Shown: piece after piece, positions 1 to 8,011 of the stretch | How the letters are laid out: every line of letters begins with the position of its first letter | Numbering within the stretch: the stretch's first letter is position 1 | Assembly (NCBI RefSeq): GCF_001712795.1 | Contig: NZ_KV757585.1 | Span: 62,001 to 126,000, forward strand | DNA: 64,000 nucleotides | DNA from: Nostoc sp. KVJ20 | GTDB taxonomy: Bacteria; Cyanobacteriota; Cyanobacteriia; Cyanobacteriales; Nostocaceae | Direction: 5' to 3' | The notes under the pieces: model-generated | Told to the model about the DNA's origin: nothing | Seen by the model: only the letters and a program-made list of their open reading frames with translations | Databases searched by the model: none | Program-made: the position numbers and the translations under genes

Positions 1-1542
1 GAACAGGTAATAACTGTAGACCAGTTGACTGCCCAATCAGACAACTTCGGTCAAGTCACATCAGTTTCTCAGTTTTCTGACGTACAACCCACAGACTGGG
101 CATTCCAAGCCTTGCAGTCTTTAGTTGAACGCTACGGTTGTATTGCAGGCTATCCCAATAGTACCTATCGTGGCAACCGTGCTTTGACGCGTTATGAATT
201 TGCCGCTGGTTTGAACGCCTGTTTAGACCGAGTTAACGAATTGATTGCCACTGCTACAGCAGACCTGGTAAGCAAGCAAGATTTAGCTACCTTACAGCGC
301 TTACAAGAAGAATTTTCCGCTGAACTGGCAACTCTGCGCGGTCGTGTGGATTCCTTAGAAGCTCGCACTTCTGAACTAGAAGCTAATCAATTCTCCACTA
401 CTACCAAGCTGACTGGGGAAGCAATTTTTAACGTGTCTGATGTTTTTGGCAGCGATCAGAGGGCGGTTTCCTCTGGTGTTGATCAGGCTACGGCTCCCGA
501 CTTAGACACCAATACTATTTTTGCTAACCGGGTTCGTCTGAAATTGAACTCTAGTTTTACTGGAAAAGACAATTTAGAAATTCGTATCCAAAGCCGGAAT
601 ATTAGCCCATACGGTACGAATGTAACGGGTACAAACATGACCCGTCTATCGTTTGACGGGAATGAAAATAACGATGCTTTAATCGATAAAGTTAACTACG
701 CTTTTAACCTGAGCGATGCAGTGCGCGTCCAGTTTGATGCTGCCGGTGGTTTGTTGTACGAAAACAGCATTAACACCTTCAACCCTGACCTTCAAAGCAG
801 CGGTAAAGGTTCTATTTCCCGCTATGGTCGGTTCAGCCCCATTTATCGTCAAGGAGAGGGCGGTGCAGGTGCGACCCTAATCTTCAATCCCAAAGGAGCT
901 TTCACTGCATCTGTAGCTTATCTAGCTGGCAGAGCTAACGATCCTAGCGATGGTTCCGGTCTTTTCGATGGTTCCTATGCAGCCTTTGGTCAGATATCTT
1001 TCCAGCCCACTCAGGCATTAAATGTTGGTTTGACCTACGCTCGTACCTACCAAAATGGAGGACAGATTAACCTATTTAGCTCCACAGGCAGCGTCTATGC
1101 AAATAACCCCTTTCAAGGTGCTACTTTAACTGCTAACCACTACGGTGTAGAAGCTAGCTTTAAACTAAGCACTAATATTACTATTGGTGGTTGGTATGGT
1201 TTTAGCAACGCAGAAGCTAAGAATGGCGCTCGAGAGGGTGATGAAGCAGACTTTAACTACTGGGCTACGACCCTTTCTTTCAGAGACTTTGGCAAACAAG
1301 GTAACGTGCTTGGTTTTATTTTTGGTCAACCACCTAAAGCGACTGACAACGATTTTATCCAAGCAAACGGTGTTCGTCGTGAAGATGACGGCACATCCTA
1401 TCACTTGGAGGGGCTGTACAAACTACAACTCACTGATAATATTGCCGTTACCCCCGGTTTGTTAGTCATCTTCAATCCTGAGCATAATGACACAAACGAT
1501 ACTGTTTATGTTGGTACACTGCGTACTACTTTCACTTTTTAA
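1..1542 (+). CDS. iron uptake porin, SLH domain plus OprB-like beta-barrel (5' partial)
   Basis: The reading frame is open to the first base of the window, so the signal peptide and true start are missing. The visible part begins with an S-layer homology domain (VQPTDWAFQALQSLVERYG, then TRYEFAAGLNACLDR), followed by a short coiled coil (about residues 85-125, LEARTSELEANQ). The rest is a glycine- and aromatic-rich beta-barrel ending in the outer-membrane-type C-terminus TLRTTFTF. This architecture is that of cyanobacterial Som/iron-uptake porins: the SLH domain anchors to peptidoglycan-linked polymer and the barrel sits in the outer membrane. Substrate cannot be read from sequence; the iron link comes from family naming and fits the SbnA-like gene nearby. 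A strong terminator follows 90 bp downstream. Confidence 0.9.
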   Translation, partial: EQVITVDQLTAQSDNFGQVTSVSQFSDVQPTDWAFQALQSLVERYGCIAGYPNSTYRGNRALTRYEFAAGLNACLDRVNELIATATADLVSKQDLATLQRLQEEFSAELATLRGRVDSLEARTSELEANQFSTTTKLTGEAIFNVSDVFGSDQRAVSSGVDQATAPDLDTNTIFANRVRLKLNSSFTGKDNLEIRIQSRNISPYGTNVTGTNMTRLSFDGNENNDALIDKVNYAFNLSDAVRVQFDAAGGLLYENSINTFNPDLQSSGKGSISRYGRFSPIYRQGEGGAGATLIFNPKGAFTASVAYLAGRANDPSDGSGLFDGSYAAFGQISFQPTQALNVGLTYARTYQNGGQINLFSSTGSVYANNPFQGATLTANHYGVEASFKLSTNITIGGWYGFSNAEAKNGAREGDEADFNYWATTLSFRDFGKQGNVLGFIFGQPPKATDNDFIQANGVRREDDGTSYHLEGLYKLQLTDNIAVTPGLLVIFNPEHNDTNDTVYVGTLRTTFTF

Positions 1543-1631
1543 AACTGCTATCATCATGATTTCAGTAATAGTGTTGTCATCAATACATAGAACTGTTTTT
1601 AAGTTCTAATTCTGTCTAGTAGTATGTGTTA

Positions 1632-1673
1632 AATACAACACTCTAATCTTGCGATTAGGGTGTTGTATTATTT
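1632..1673 (+). terminator. rho-independent terminator of the porin gene
   Basis: A near-perfect stem pairs AATACAACACTCTAATC with GATTAGGGTGTTGTATT (one wobble pair) around a TTGC loop, followed by an AT-rich tail. It lies 90 bp after the porin stop. Confidence 0.8.
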
Positions 1674-1713
1674 AGGCAAGTATAAATTTTAAATTTTCTG
1701 AGATAGCTTGATA

Positions 1714-1730
1714 TTTCATCTTAATTTCAT
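1714..1730 (+). promoter_or_regulatory. Box I copy A: TTTCAT-N5-TTTCAT direct repeat
   Basis: The 17-mer TTTCATCTTAATTTCAT is an 11-bp-period direct repeat typical of OmpR/PhoB-class regulator sites. It sits about 23 bp before the 5' arm of the structured transcript at 1753-1863. The same 17-mer recurs exactly at 5467-5483 and with one change at 5671-5687. Confidence 0.65.
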
Positions 1731-1752
1731 ACTGATTTGTCACAATAAAGAT

Positions 1753-1863
1753 AACTCAATAGATTTCTTGCTAGCAGTTAGTTAGTTTCCAGAACTTCTC
1801 TAACTGACTTTTGCTCACACCAAATTACAATCACTTATGGCAATGAGGTCTATTGAGTTTTTT
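1753..1863 (+). ncRNA. candidate small RNA A, terminator-ended, paralogue of 5507-5597
   Basis: A 12-bp outer stem pairs AACTCAATAGAT (1753-1764) with GTCTATTGAGTT (1848-1859) and runs directly into a T6 tract (1858-1863). An inner helix TTGC (1768-1771)/GCAA (1840-1843) and a hairpin of GTTAGTTAG (1777-1785) with CTAACTGAC (1800-1808) lie inside. An unpaired TCACACC follows the hairpin. The same order of elements is present at 5507-5597, while much of the primary sequence differs, which suggests a conserved RNA rather than a simple copy. No open reading frame is convincing here. Promoter: Box I at 1714-1730 plus an AT-rich -10-like stretch. Confidence 0.6.
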
Positions 1864-2061
1864 CTAAATGTTAATAATTTACTACTTTGATTTTAGATAA
1901 AATAATAAAAACTTATATATTAAAATCACTAAAGATGAAACTTGTATAGTTTTAAGTAAATTTACTAGATTTTTAAGAGTTATGTGGCGCTAAAGCTTTT
2001 TACTTAGCTGATAGTAATAGTAGCGTATATCCTGTTAACTCTATCAGTTGCTTAGTAAACG

Positions 2062-2166
2062 ATACAGCACTTCCGGCAGCTATAAGGTACATCCTAAAAG
2101 CTGAAAGCGATGATAGGAGAGGGGTAAGGAGAAAACTATATTGCATAATAGCCGGAAGCGCTGTAT
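2062..2166. repeat. spaced inverted repeat, possible foldback/MITE remnant
   Basis: ATACAGCACTTCCGGC (2062-2077) is inverted as GCCGGAAGCGCTGTAT (2151-2166) with one mismatch, enclosing 73 bp that code for nothing recognisable. The rest of the 1.9-2.27 kb gap holds only AT-rich sequence. Confidence 0.45.
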
Positions 2167-2187
2167 ACTTTGCGATCGCAAAGTATA
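2164..2187. terminator. 24-bp perfect palindrome, possible bidirectional terminator
   Basis: TATACTTTGCGATCGCAAAG followed by TATA is fully self-complementary and centred on a HIP1 octamer. It lies 90 bp beyond the stop of the minus-strand exporter gene, so it could end that transcript. No T-run is present, so a HIP1-centred repeat is an equal alternative. Confidence 0.4.
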
Positions 2188-2276
2188 TATCTTTTCACCA
2201 AAAATGCAGAAGAATCGAAATTTTTCAATTTCCTATCCTTCTGTAAGGAAAAAGTACTGCCTGTATTTTGACTCTC

Positions 2277-3635
2277 TTATTTACGTTGCAGTGCGAAAAA
2301 AAGCACTATAATTTCGCTGACAGTACCCGCAAGCATTCCATACGCTGCTGAAGTCGCTCCGTTATGTCTAGTAAAAATCAGACTTCCACATACTATCAGG
2401 GTGAAAGCTGCGGCAACTAATGTTGCAAGGTTGATGAACCAGTTCTTTGCTCGGTGAATAAGCAGCCCTTGAAACGTATTTTGCAGTGCTAGGAGCAGAG
2501 GGAAAAATGACAGTATTTGTACAACCGGACGAGATGCTTCCACAAGAGATGTATTATTTCCCAAAAACTGACCAAGTAACAAGAACCCTTTGTCTGTAAA
2601 CCCAAGAAAAATTGGTATTACAGTAAAGCCCAAACCCACAAGAACCACAAAAGCAACCAGTGTCCGCCTGGAAGTTTCTTCATAGACAGCAATCACTACT
2701 TGTTGAATCATGCGTGTACCGTTAGCAATCGAAAGAACTAACCCCCAAGCAGCAGGCCACACAGCAAGTGCAAGACTGCCATCGAATGAACGAGCAATGA
2801 GACTTAAGAGTATTGCCCTTGCACCCCAAACAATAAGCATTGTTGAGGCTAAAGGAAGATAGTAAAATGTGACTCCTCGAAAAGTTTTAGGCAGTTTCTT
2901 AGTTTCAGAATTTACTTGCTGGTTGAGAATAGAAATAGCGCCAAGACGCAAACAAAACCATGTGACCAATACTGCTTCAATAAGTATGGCTCCCATCATG
3001 GTGATACCTGCAAGAAATGCCCCGTCACTTCTAAGACTAACCCCCACTGTCAGCGCTACAATTACCCAAGTCAATCGCGCCACACCTGCCCATCCTACAG
3101 CCACGCTCTTTTGAGCGCGGATAAGCAGCCCTTGAAAGAATCGTCGCCAAGCAATAACGAAAGGCCACAGGAACATCAATAAAAAAGCAGTTCTCCCTTG
3201 CGCTGCAATAAATGGGCTAACACCAAATACCTCTAAAAGAAGCCAGTTATACAAAGGCTCCCAAGTGAGTAAAAGGAAGATACCACTGAGAGAAAGTCCC
3301 GCAATTACTGTAAATTGCCAAAGTGCGCGGCGAGATTTGACTTGCCCTCCAAGAGCGGTTGAGGCATGAAGAATCATGATAATGGGGCTTTCTAGAAATA
3401 CGGCAACCCCTTTGACTACCCCAACTCCGGCTAATGTCTCTTGCGGAAAGGCCAAGCGACTGAGTGCAGCAGTCTGAAGTGGATCGCCGAGAGTCATTGC
3501 CACATCAGTTAAGGAAAGAGGTATGAACTGAGCAAGTAACATCAATAGCGATCGCTGGGAAGCTATTTTATTACCTTCCTGTTCTTGCTGGGGTGAGGTG
3601 TTCATGAAATTTTTCAGCACTATATAATGAGTCAC
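2277..3635 (-). CDS. MATE/MOP-superfamily multi-pass exporter
   Basis: The 452-aa protein is a chain of hydrophobic segments (about twelve) with internal two-fold similarity: an FFQGLLIRAQ stretch in the first half is echoed by TFQGLLIHRAKN in the second. That layout is typical of the MOP flippase superfamily (MATE, polysaccharide and ANKH-like exporters). The assigned start is a GTG in a TAGTG overlap with the upstream SbnA-like gene, which implies translational coupling; an ATG ten codons later (3605) is the alternative. The tight pairing suggests it exports the product of the neighbouring PLP enzyme. The substrate is unknown. Confidence 0.75.
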   Translation of the reverse strand: MTHYIVLKNFMNTSPQQEQEGNKIASQRSLLMLLAQFIPLSLTDVAMTLGDPLQTAALSRLAFPQETLAGVGVVKGVAVFLESPIIMILHASTALGGQVKSRRALWQFTVIAGLSLSGIFLLLTWEPLYNWLLLEVFGVSPFIAAQGRTAFLLMFLWPFVIAWRRFFQGLLIRAQKSVAVGWAGVARLTWVIVALTVGVSLRSDGAFLAGITMMGAILIEAVLVTWFCLRLGAISILNQQVNSETKKLPKTFRGVTFYYLPLASTMLIVWGARAILLSLIARSFDGSLALAVWPAAWGLVLSIANGTRMIQQVVIAVYEETSRRTLVAFVVLVGLGFTVIPIFLGFTDKGFLLLGQFLGNNTSLVEASRPVVQILSFFPLLLALQNTFQGLLIHRAKNWFINLATLVAAAFTLIVCGSLIFTRHNGATSAAYGMLAGTVSEIIVLFFALQRK

Positions 3636-4738
3636 TAAAAATACACAGGAGTCAATGAGGCGATCGCATCATCAAGATGCTCTCCTTGTTTAAGGGTAAA
3701 TCCATAACGGTCAAGCCAATGGTCGTCGTAGACTGTTTCAAGATATCTATCCCCTCGGTCTGGATTGATCATTAGAACCCGCGCACCAGCACCAAGAGAA
3801 CGCGCCAGATGTAAGCCACCGGCCACAATTGCCCCTGTGGAAGCACCCAGAAGCAATCCCTCACGACGTGCCAGTGCATGACACACAGAGTAAGCAAGCG
3901 CCTCTGGTATCACATAAGCACGATTAAGCAGCGAAAGCTCCAGATTAGGTGGAAAGAACGATAACCCAACACCTGTCATCTTGTATGGTTTTGCTGGGGT
4001 TCCCATAATGACTGAACCCTCAACATCAACGCCAACAATACGTATTTCTGGAAATTGCGGTCGAAGATAACGAGCAATTCCCATTATTTGTCCCGCAGTG
4101 CTAACACCCACCACTACAGCATCAAGGTCGGAGGAAAAGTGAGCTTCAATCTCACGCGCAGTATAGTATGAGTGGGCCTCAGTATTCAGAGGATTTAAGT
4201 GCTGGCATGGATACCAAGCATGAGGAATAGTTGCGGCAAGCTCACGCGCTCGTTTCATTCTTGCCTTTTGCATCGAGCCTGATTCGTCTGCCTCATGTAG
4301 CGGTACATCCACAAGTTCAGCACCGTATGCTTTCAGCATTCGTCTAAAGGGTGGAGCAGTTTTTGCATCGACGACAATAATCACTCGATACCCTCGGACT
4401 GCTCCTACCATAGCCAGACCAACGCCGAAATTTCCTGAACTTGACTCGATAATCGTACCACCAGGTATAAGAAGCCCTTCCTCCTCTGCACGCGTCACGA
4501 GATAGACTGCATTTTTCTCCTTAATAGAACCTCCGGGATTACAGCTCTCTAACTTCAAGAAACATTCTGAGACAACACATACAGGAGAAATATTCTTGAG
4601 TTTTACAATCGGTACATTTCCTATTGCCTCGGTAACATCAGCGGCAGTAATCTTTTTCCATTTACTATGATTGTTCCATTGACAGTTAGAAACGTTCTCG
4701 AATGATGAAGATTTTGCAAGCTGATTCATATTTACCAT
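3635..4738 (-). CDS. SbnA-like PLP-dependent beta-substituting synthase
   Basis: This 367-aa fold-type II PLP enzyme of the cysteine synthase family carries the PLP lysine in NPGGSIKEK, the substrate loop ESSSGNFG and the phosphate loop GASTGAIVAG. The C-terminal DRGDRYLETVYDDHWL closely resembles SbnA, which makes N-(2-amino-2-carboxyethyl)-L-glutamate from O-phosphoserine and glutamate on the way to 2,3-diaminopropionate. SbnA proteins feed staphyloferrin B and other diaminopropionate-containing metabolites. No SbnB partner is in the window. The 35-residue N-terminal leader is unusual; the start could also be the ATG at 4729. The gene overlaps the exporter gene by one base, and Box I copy D lies 285 bp upstream. 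Confidence 0.8.
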   Translation of the reverse strand: MVNMNQLAKSSSFENVSNCQWNNHSKWKKITAADVTEAIGNVPIVKLKNISPVCVVSECFLKLESCNPGGSIKEKNAVYLVTRAEEEGLLIPGGTIIESSSGNFGVGLAMVGAVRGYRVIIVVDAKTAPPFRRMLKAYGAELVDVPLHEADESGSMQKARMKRARELAATIPHAWYPCQHLNPLNTEAHSYYTAREIEAHFSSDLDAVVVGVSTAGQIMGIARYLRPQFPEIRIVGVDVEGSVIMGTPAKPYKMTGVGLSFFPPNLELSLLNRAYVIPEALAYSVCHALARREGLLLGASTGAIVAGGLHLARSLGAGARVLMINPDRGDRYLETVYDDHWLDRYGFTLKQGEHLDDAIASLTPVYF

Positions 4739-5022
4739 CCAAAAAATTCAAAAATTAGTAGGAATTATCAGGGCTGAATTAACTTGCTCATTGGAGCGGA
4801 TTTTTATTTGCAATATCACTACTACATTGTTTTATTGACGATACGAATTGTAGTGACTATTGCTTGTATAGCTCATCACCGCCTAAATCTGTTTCAATTT
4901 GACCAAAAGTAAATATCAATTAGGTCTGTTCGATAACTACCTGAGCAAGCCTTTAAGTCATGTCCACAAAAATATTGATATCCATTATGGAATCAACCTA
5001 TTTTTTATCTTGAAGGAGAAAT

Positions 5023-5039
5023 ATGAAATCAAGATGAAA
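5023..5039 (-). promoter_or_regulatory. Box I copy D (minus strand)
   Basis: On the minus strand this reads TTTCATCTTGATTTCAT, a direct repeat of TTTCAT with 5-bp spacing. The 18-bp form with a leading A is identical to the site at 13931-13948. It points toward the SbnA-like/exporter pair, leaving a leader of about 285 nt. The 4740-5460 interval holds no convincing gene; a hydrophobic 67-codon frame at 4899-5102 was rejected. Confidence 0.55.
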
Positions 5040-5466
5040 TTTTCTATTTTGTCTTTAATAATTTCCCAAGTTCAGTATTCATCATGTGTTCTTGTCATCT
5101 AATTGACTTATCATTGTTGTATAATTTGAAGAAAGATTCAGAATTCAGGAGTCATAATTAATTACTGGTGGGTCTGAATTACCCACTAATTGAAGTCCAC
5201 ACACTTAAAAAAGTTATGTGGCATTTCACCATTTATTCACTCGCCATTTGCACAGAATTTATGTGCTAATTCTGACTTTTAAATCATGAAACTTTTTTTT
5301 GATAAACATAACAAGTTGATATTCAATGCATATGTATAAATTAGAATTAGTTGCAATATTTATTGTTATAACTTCTAACTTTAGTTAGAAGTTGAATGCT
5401 AACTTCACTTGCACATCAACTAATTAATGACAGCAAATTTTATAAATGTTATTGAGATAGTTGGAA

Positions 5467-5483
5467 TTTCATCTTAATTTCAT
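5467..5483 (+). promoter_or_regulatory. Box I copy B
   Basis: TTTCATCTTAATTTCAT, identical to copy A, lies 23 bp before the 5' arm of the structured RNA at 5507. TATTAT-like sequence at about 5498-5503 could be its -10 element. The flanks GAGATAG upstream and TGTCA downstream are also shared with copy A. Confidence 0.65.
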
Positions 5484-5506
5484 ATTTACGTGTCAAAATT
5501 ATTATT

Positions 5507-5597
5507 GACTCAATAGATATCTTGCAAAACTTAGTTTCTATAACTCCTCAAACTAAGTTCACACCCTATTTTGGCAAGTTGGTCTACTGAGTCTTTT
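5507..5597 (+). ncRNA. candidate small RNA B, terminator-ended, paralogue of 1753-1863
   Basis: The outer stem pairs GACTCAATAGAT (5507-5518) with GTCTACTGAGTC (5582-5593), with one A/C mismatch, and is followed by TTTT. The inner helix is CTTGC (5521-5525) with GCAAG (5574-5578). A perfect 10-bp hairpin pairs AACTTAGTTT (5528-5537) with AAACTAAGTT (5550-5559), and an unpaired TTCACACC (5558-5565) follows. The fold and the TCACACC segment match RNA A although loop and stem sequences have diverged with compensating changes. Confidence 0.6.
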
Positions 5598-5670
5598 CTC
5601 TTTAATTATGTATCGCTAAGATACTAGCCTACTGTTAGGTTTTATATAGCTTAATTCTAATTCTTAAGAA

Positions 5671-5687
5671 TTTCATCCTAATTTCAT
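5671..5687 (+). promoter_or_regulatory. Box I copy C, upstream of rppA
   Basis: TTTCATCCTAATTTCAT lies 93 bp before the preferred rppA start, followed by a TGTCA like that after copies A and B. This suggests autoregulation of the two-component operon by its own OmpR-class regulator. Confidence 0.6.
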
Positions 5688-5779
5688 ATCTAAGTGTCAA
5701 CCTATTTATAGGGATATCCCTATTGCAAACTATGCTTAAGTCACAAATTTACAACGAACCTTTAACTACTCAATTTGAT

Positions 5780-6484
5780 ATGAGGGTGCTGCTAGTCGAA
5801 GATGAGCCGGATTTGGGGGCTGCTATTAAGCGCACCTTAAATCAACAAAAGTACTTAGTTGATTGGGTAATGGATGGTACTGAAGCATGGGCTTACTTAG
5901 AAAATAGCTCGGCACAATATACAGTAGCGATTCTCGATTGGATGCTTCCTGGAATTACTGGTTTAGAATTGTGTAAAAGACTACGTTACAAAGGTAATCC
6001 TCTTCCTATCTTGATGTTAACTGCTAAAGATAGAATGGAAGATAAAGTTGCCGGATTAGATGCTGGTGCTGACGATTACCTAGTAAAGCCCTTTAGCATG
6101 GTAGAATTACTGGCACGATTGCGGGCTTTGCAGCGTCGCTCTCCGCATTTCCAACCTCAACAATTGACTGTTGGTAACTTGACTCTAGATTATGGCAATA
6201 GCACAGTTGTAAGACAAAATACTACGGGTGAACAGCAAAGAATTTCTTTAACTAATAAAGAGTTCCAACTGCTAGAGTATTTTATGAAGCATCCCAACCA
6301 AATTGTTACTACCGAACAAATTCGTAACCAGATTTGGGAAGTTAATGCAGAATCTAATAGCAATGTAGTGGCGGCGCAAATACGTTTGTTACGTCGCAAA
6401 CTCACCAATAGCGACTGTCCTAACTTGATTGAAACTTTGCATGGTATGGGATATCGTTTGAATTTCACCAATGAATCAGAATAA
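5780..6484 (+). CDS. rppA: OmpR-family response regulator, RppA-like
   Basis: The N-terminal receiver has the acidic pair in LLVEDEPDLG, the phospho-acceptor aspartate in ILDWMLPG (residue 53) and the lysine in LVKPFSM. The C-terminal winged helix carries LTNKEFQLLEYFMKHPNQIVT and ends HGMGYRLNF. The closest recalled family is cyanobacterial RppA/NrsR, with copper-type CopR a plausible alternative given the copB neighbour. I chose the ATG at 5780 because the receiver begins there; in-frame TTG 5723 and ATG 5732 would add 19 or 16 residues. It overlaps the kinase gene by 14 nt. It is the best local candidate for the protein that binds Box I. Confidence 0.85.
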   Translation: MRVLLVEDEPDLGAAIKRTLNQQKYLVDWVMDGTEAWAYLENSSAQYTVAILDWMLPGITGLELCKRLRYKGNPLPILMLTAKDRMEDKVAGLDAGADDYLVKPFSMVELLARLRALQRRSPHFQPQQLTVGNLTLDYGNSTVVRQNTTGEQQRISLTNKEFQLLEYFMKHPNQIVTTEQIRNQIWEVNAESNSNVVAAQIRLLRRKLTNSDCPNLIETLHGMGYRLNFTNESE

Positions 6485-7871
6485 GCTGTTTCGACTCACC
6501 CGCATTCGGTTGGCTCTATATTATGCCATCGTTATGGGTTTAATTTTAAGCATATTTGCTTTCGGTTTTTACCGTGCTGTGTTCCATGCCCATGTAGTAG
6601 CTTTGGACAGTGAAATCGAGTCTGTAGCAGGAACATTACACGATAGTATCGAACTAAAGCTACAGTCACCTGGACGTTTAGAACCATTGGCACATCAGTT
6701 ATTCCCAAATATAGATAAATGTAGAACTGGAGCTACTAATTGTATTCAACAACAGCCAGATTCTAAACGTCATCTTCTTGGGATCGTTACTAAAAGTAGC
6801 TACTATATACGTTTTTTTGATACTTCGGGAAAATTAATTGCTACTGCTGGTTATTATCCAGAAGGATTACCTGACGTTTTTAATCAAAAAACTTGGCAAT
6901 TTCTCAAAGACAGCAAAGGCAAAGATTACCATCAAATTACTTTATCACTGCATACCCAAAATTATCAAGACTGGGGATATATGCAAGTAGGGCGAAGTCT
7001 ACAAGAGTTTAATCATTACTTGGATAGTGTGAAATTAGTTTCGGTATTAGGGTTGTTAATTGCAATGGGTATGACTGCTGCTGCTAGTTGGTGGCTATCA
7101 GGATTAGCTATGCAGCCAATTTATCAATCCTATCGACAAATTCAACAGTTTACAGCAGACGTAGCACATGAATTACGAACGCCTTTAGCTGCAACAGGTG
7201 CAACGGTGGAATCGGCACTTTTAATGTCCCAAATAGATGAAGAAGAGACAAGGGATATTTTACAAACTATACAACGTCAAAATCAACGGCTAACTACTTT
7301 GGTTGTTGATTTATTAATGTTAGCACGTTTAGATAAACAAGCCCAAAAATTACAACGTGAAAATTGTTGTCTAAATGATATTGTTAGCGATTTAGTTGAG
7401 GAATTTGAAGCGATCGCAAATGCCGCAGACGTAAAGCTGACATCTTCAATACAAGTGCATCAACCTCTGAATATTATAGGTAATGCTGACCAGCTTTATC
7501 GCTTATTTTCTAATTTAATTGTCAATGCAATTCAATACACACCCAGAGGAGGCGAAGTAACAGTTTTCTTAGATTGTAATGACTATCATGCTGTAATTAA
7601 AGTTCAAGATACAGGCATTGGTATCCCAAAACACGAACTGACTCGAATTTTTGATCGCTTTTATCGAGTGAGTAGCGATCGCTCCCGTAGCACTGGCGGT
7701 TCTGGATTGGGATTAGCGATCGCGCAAGCAATTATTCAGTCACACCACGGCAGCATAGATGTGCAAAGTAACTTAGGTGAAGGTAGCACTTTCACTATTA
7801 AGCTACCTTTTAATATACCCGCACTTAAAACCGTTCGCTCTATTTACCCATTTAAAATGTTTTATCCTTAA
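6471..7871 (+). CDS. rppB: sensor histidine kinase, RppB-like
   Basis: The 466-aa protein has a transmembrane segment at about 13-35, a periplasmic sensor of about 150 residues with two cysteines (C84 and C91) that could form a disulfide or bind metal, a second transmembrane segment at about 186-208, and a cytoplasmic kinase core. The H-box is VAHELRTPL with His233. The N-box is NLIVNAIQYTPRGGE, and the G-boxes are DTGIGIPKHE and GGSGLGLAIA. It overlaps rppA by 14 nt and must be co-transcribed. Family members sense redox or metal signals; the adjacent copper ATPase suggests metal, but the signal is not visible in sequence. Confidence 0.85.
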   Translation: MNQNKLFRLTRIRLALYYAIVMGLILSIFAFGFYRAVFHAHVVALDSEIESVAGTLHDSIELKLQSPGRLEPLAHQLFPNIDKCRTGATNCIQQQPDSKRHLLGIVTKSSYYIRFFDTSGKLIATAGYYPEGLPDVFNQKTWQFLKDSKGKDYHQITLSLHTQNYQDWGYMQVGRSLQEFNHYLDSVKLVSVLGLLIAMGMTAAASWWLSGLAMQPIYQSYRQIQQFTADVAHELRTPLAATGATVESALLMSQIDEEETRDILQTIQRQNQRLTTLVVDLLMLARLDKQAQKLQRENCCLNDIVSDLVEEFEAIANAADVKLTSSIQVHQPLNIIGNADQLYRLFSNLIVNAIQYTPRGGEVTVFLDCNDYHAVIKVQDTGIGIPKHELTRIFDRFYRVSSDRSRSTGGSGLGLAIAQAIIQSHHGSIDVQSNLGEGSTFTIKLPFNIPALKTVRSIYPFKMFYP

Positions 7872-8011
7872 AGACAGATGCTTACAAAAAACTTTTTAGT
7901 TCAACTCTACCCTGATTAGGGGTGTGAGTAGTTTTGAAGCAGTGAAATGGCTTCTGCATCTAGGAGGTAACTTATATTACTCCGTCTCGATTGAGATTTG
8001 TTCTGATGTAC

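Noticed and set aside
4899..5102. 67-codon hydrophobic reading frame
   Set aside because: No ribosome site, atypical composition, and it runs through the Box I copy D region; no recognisable family.
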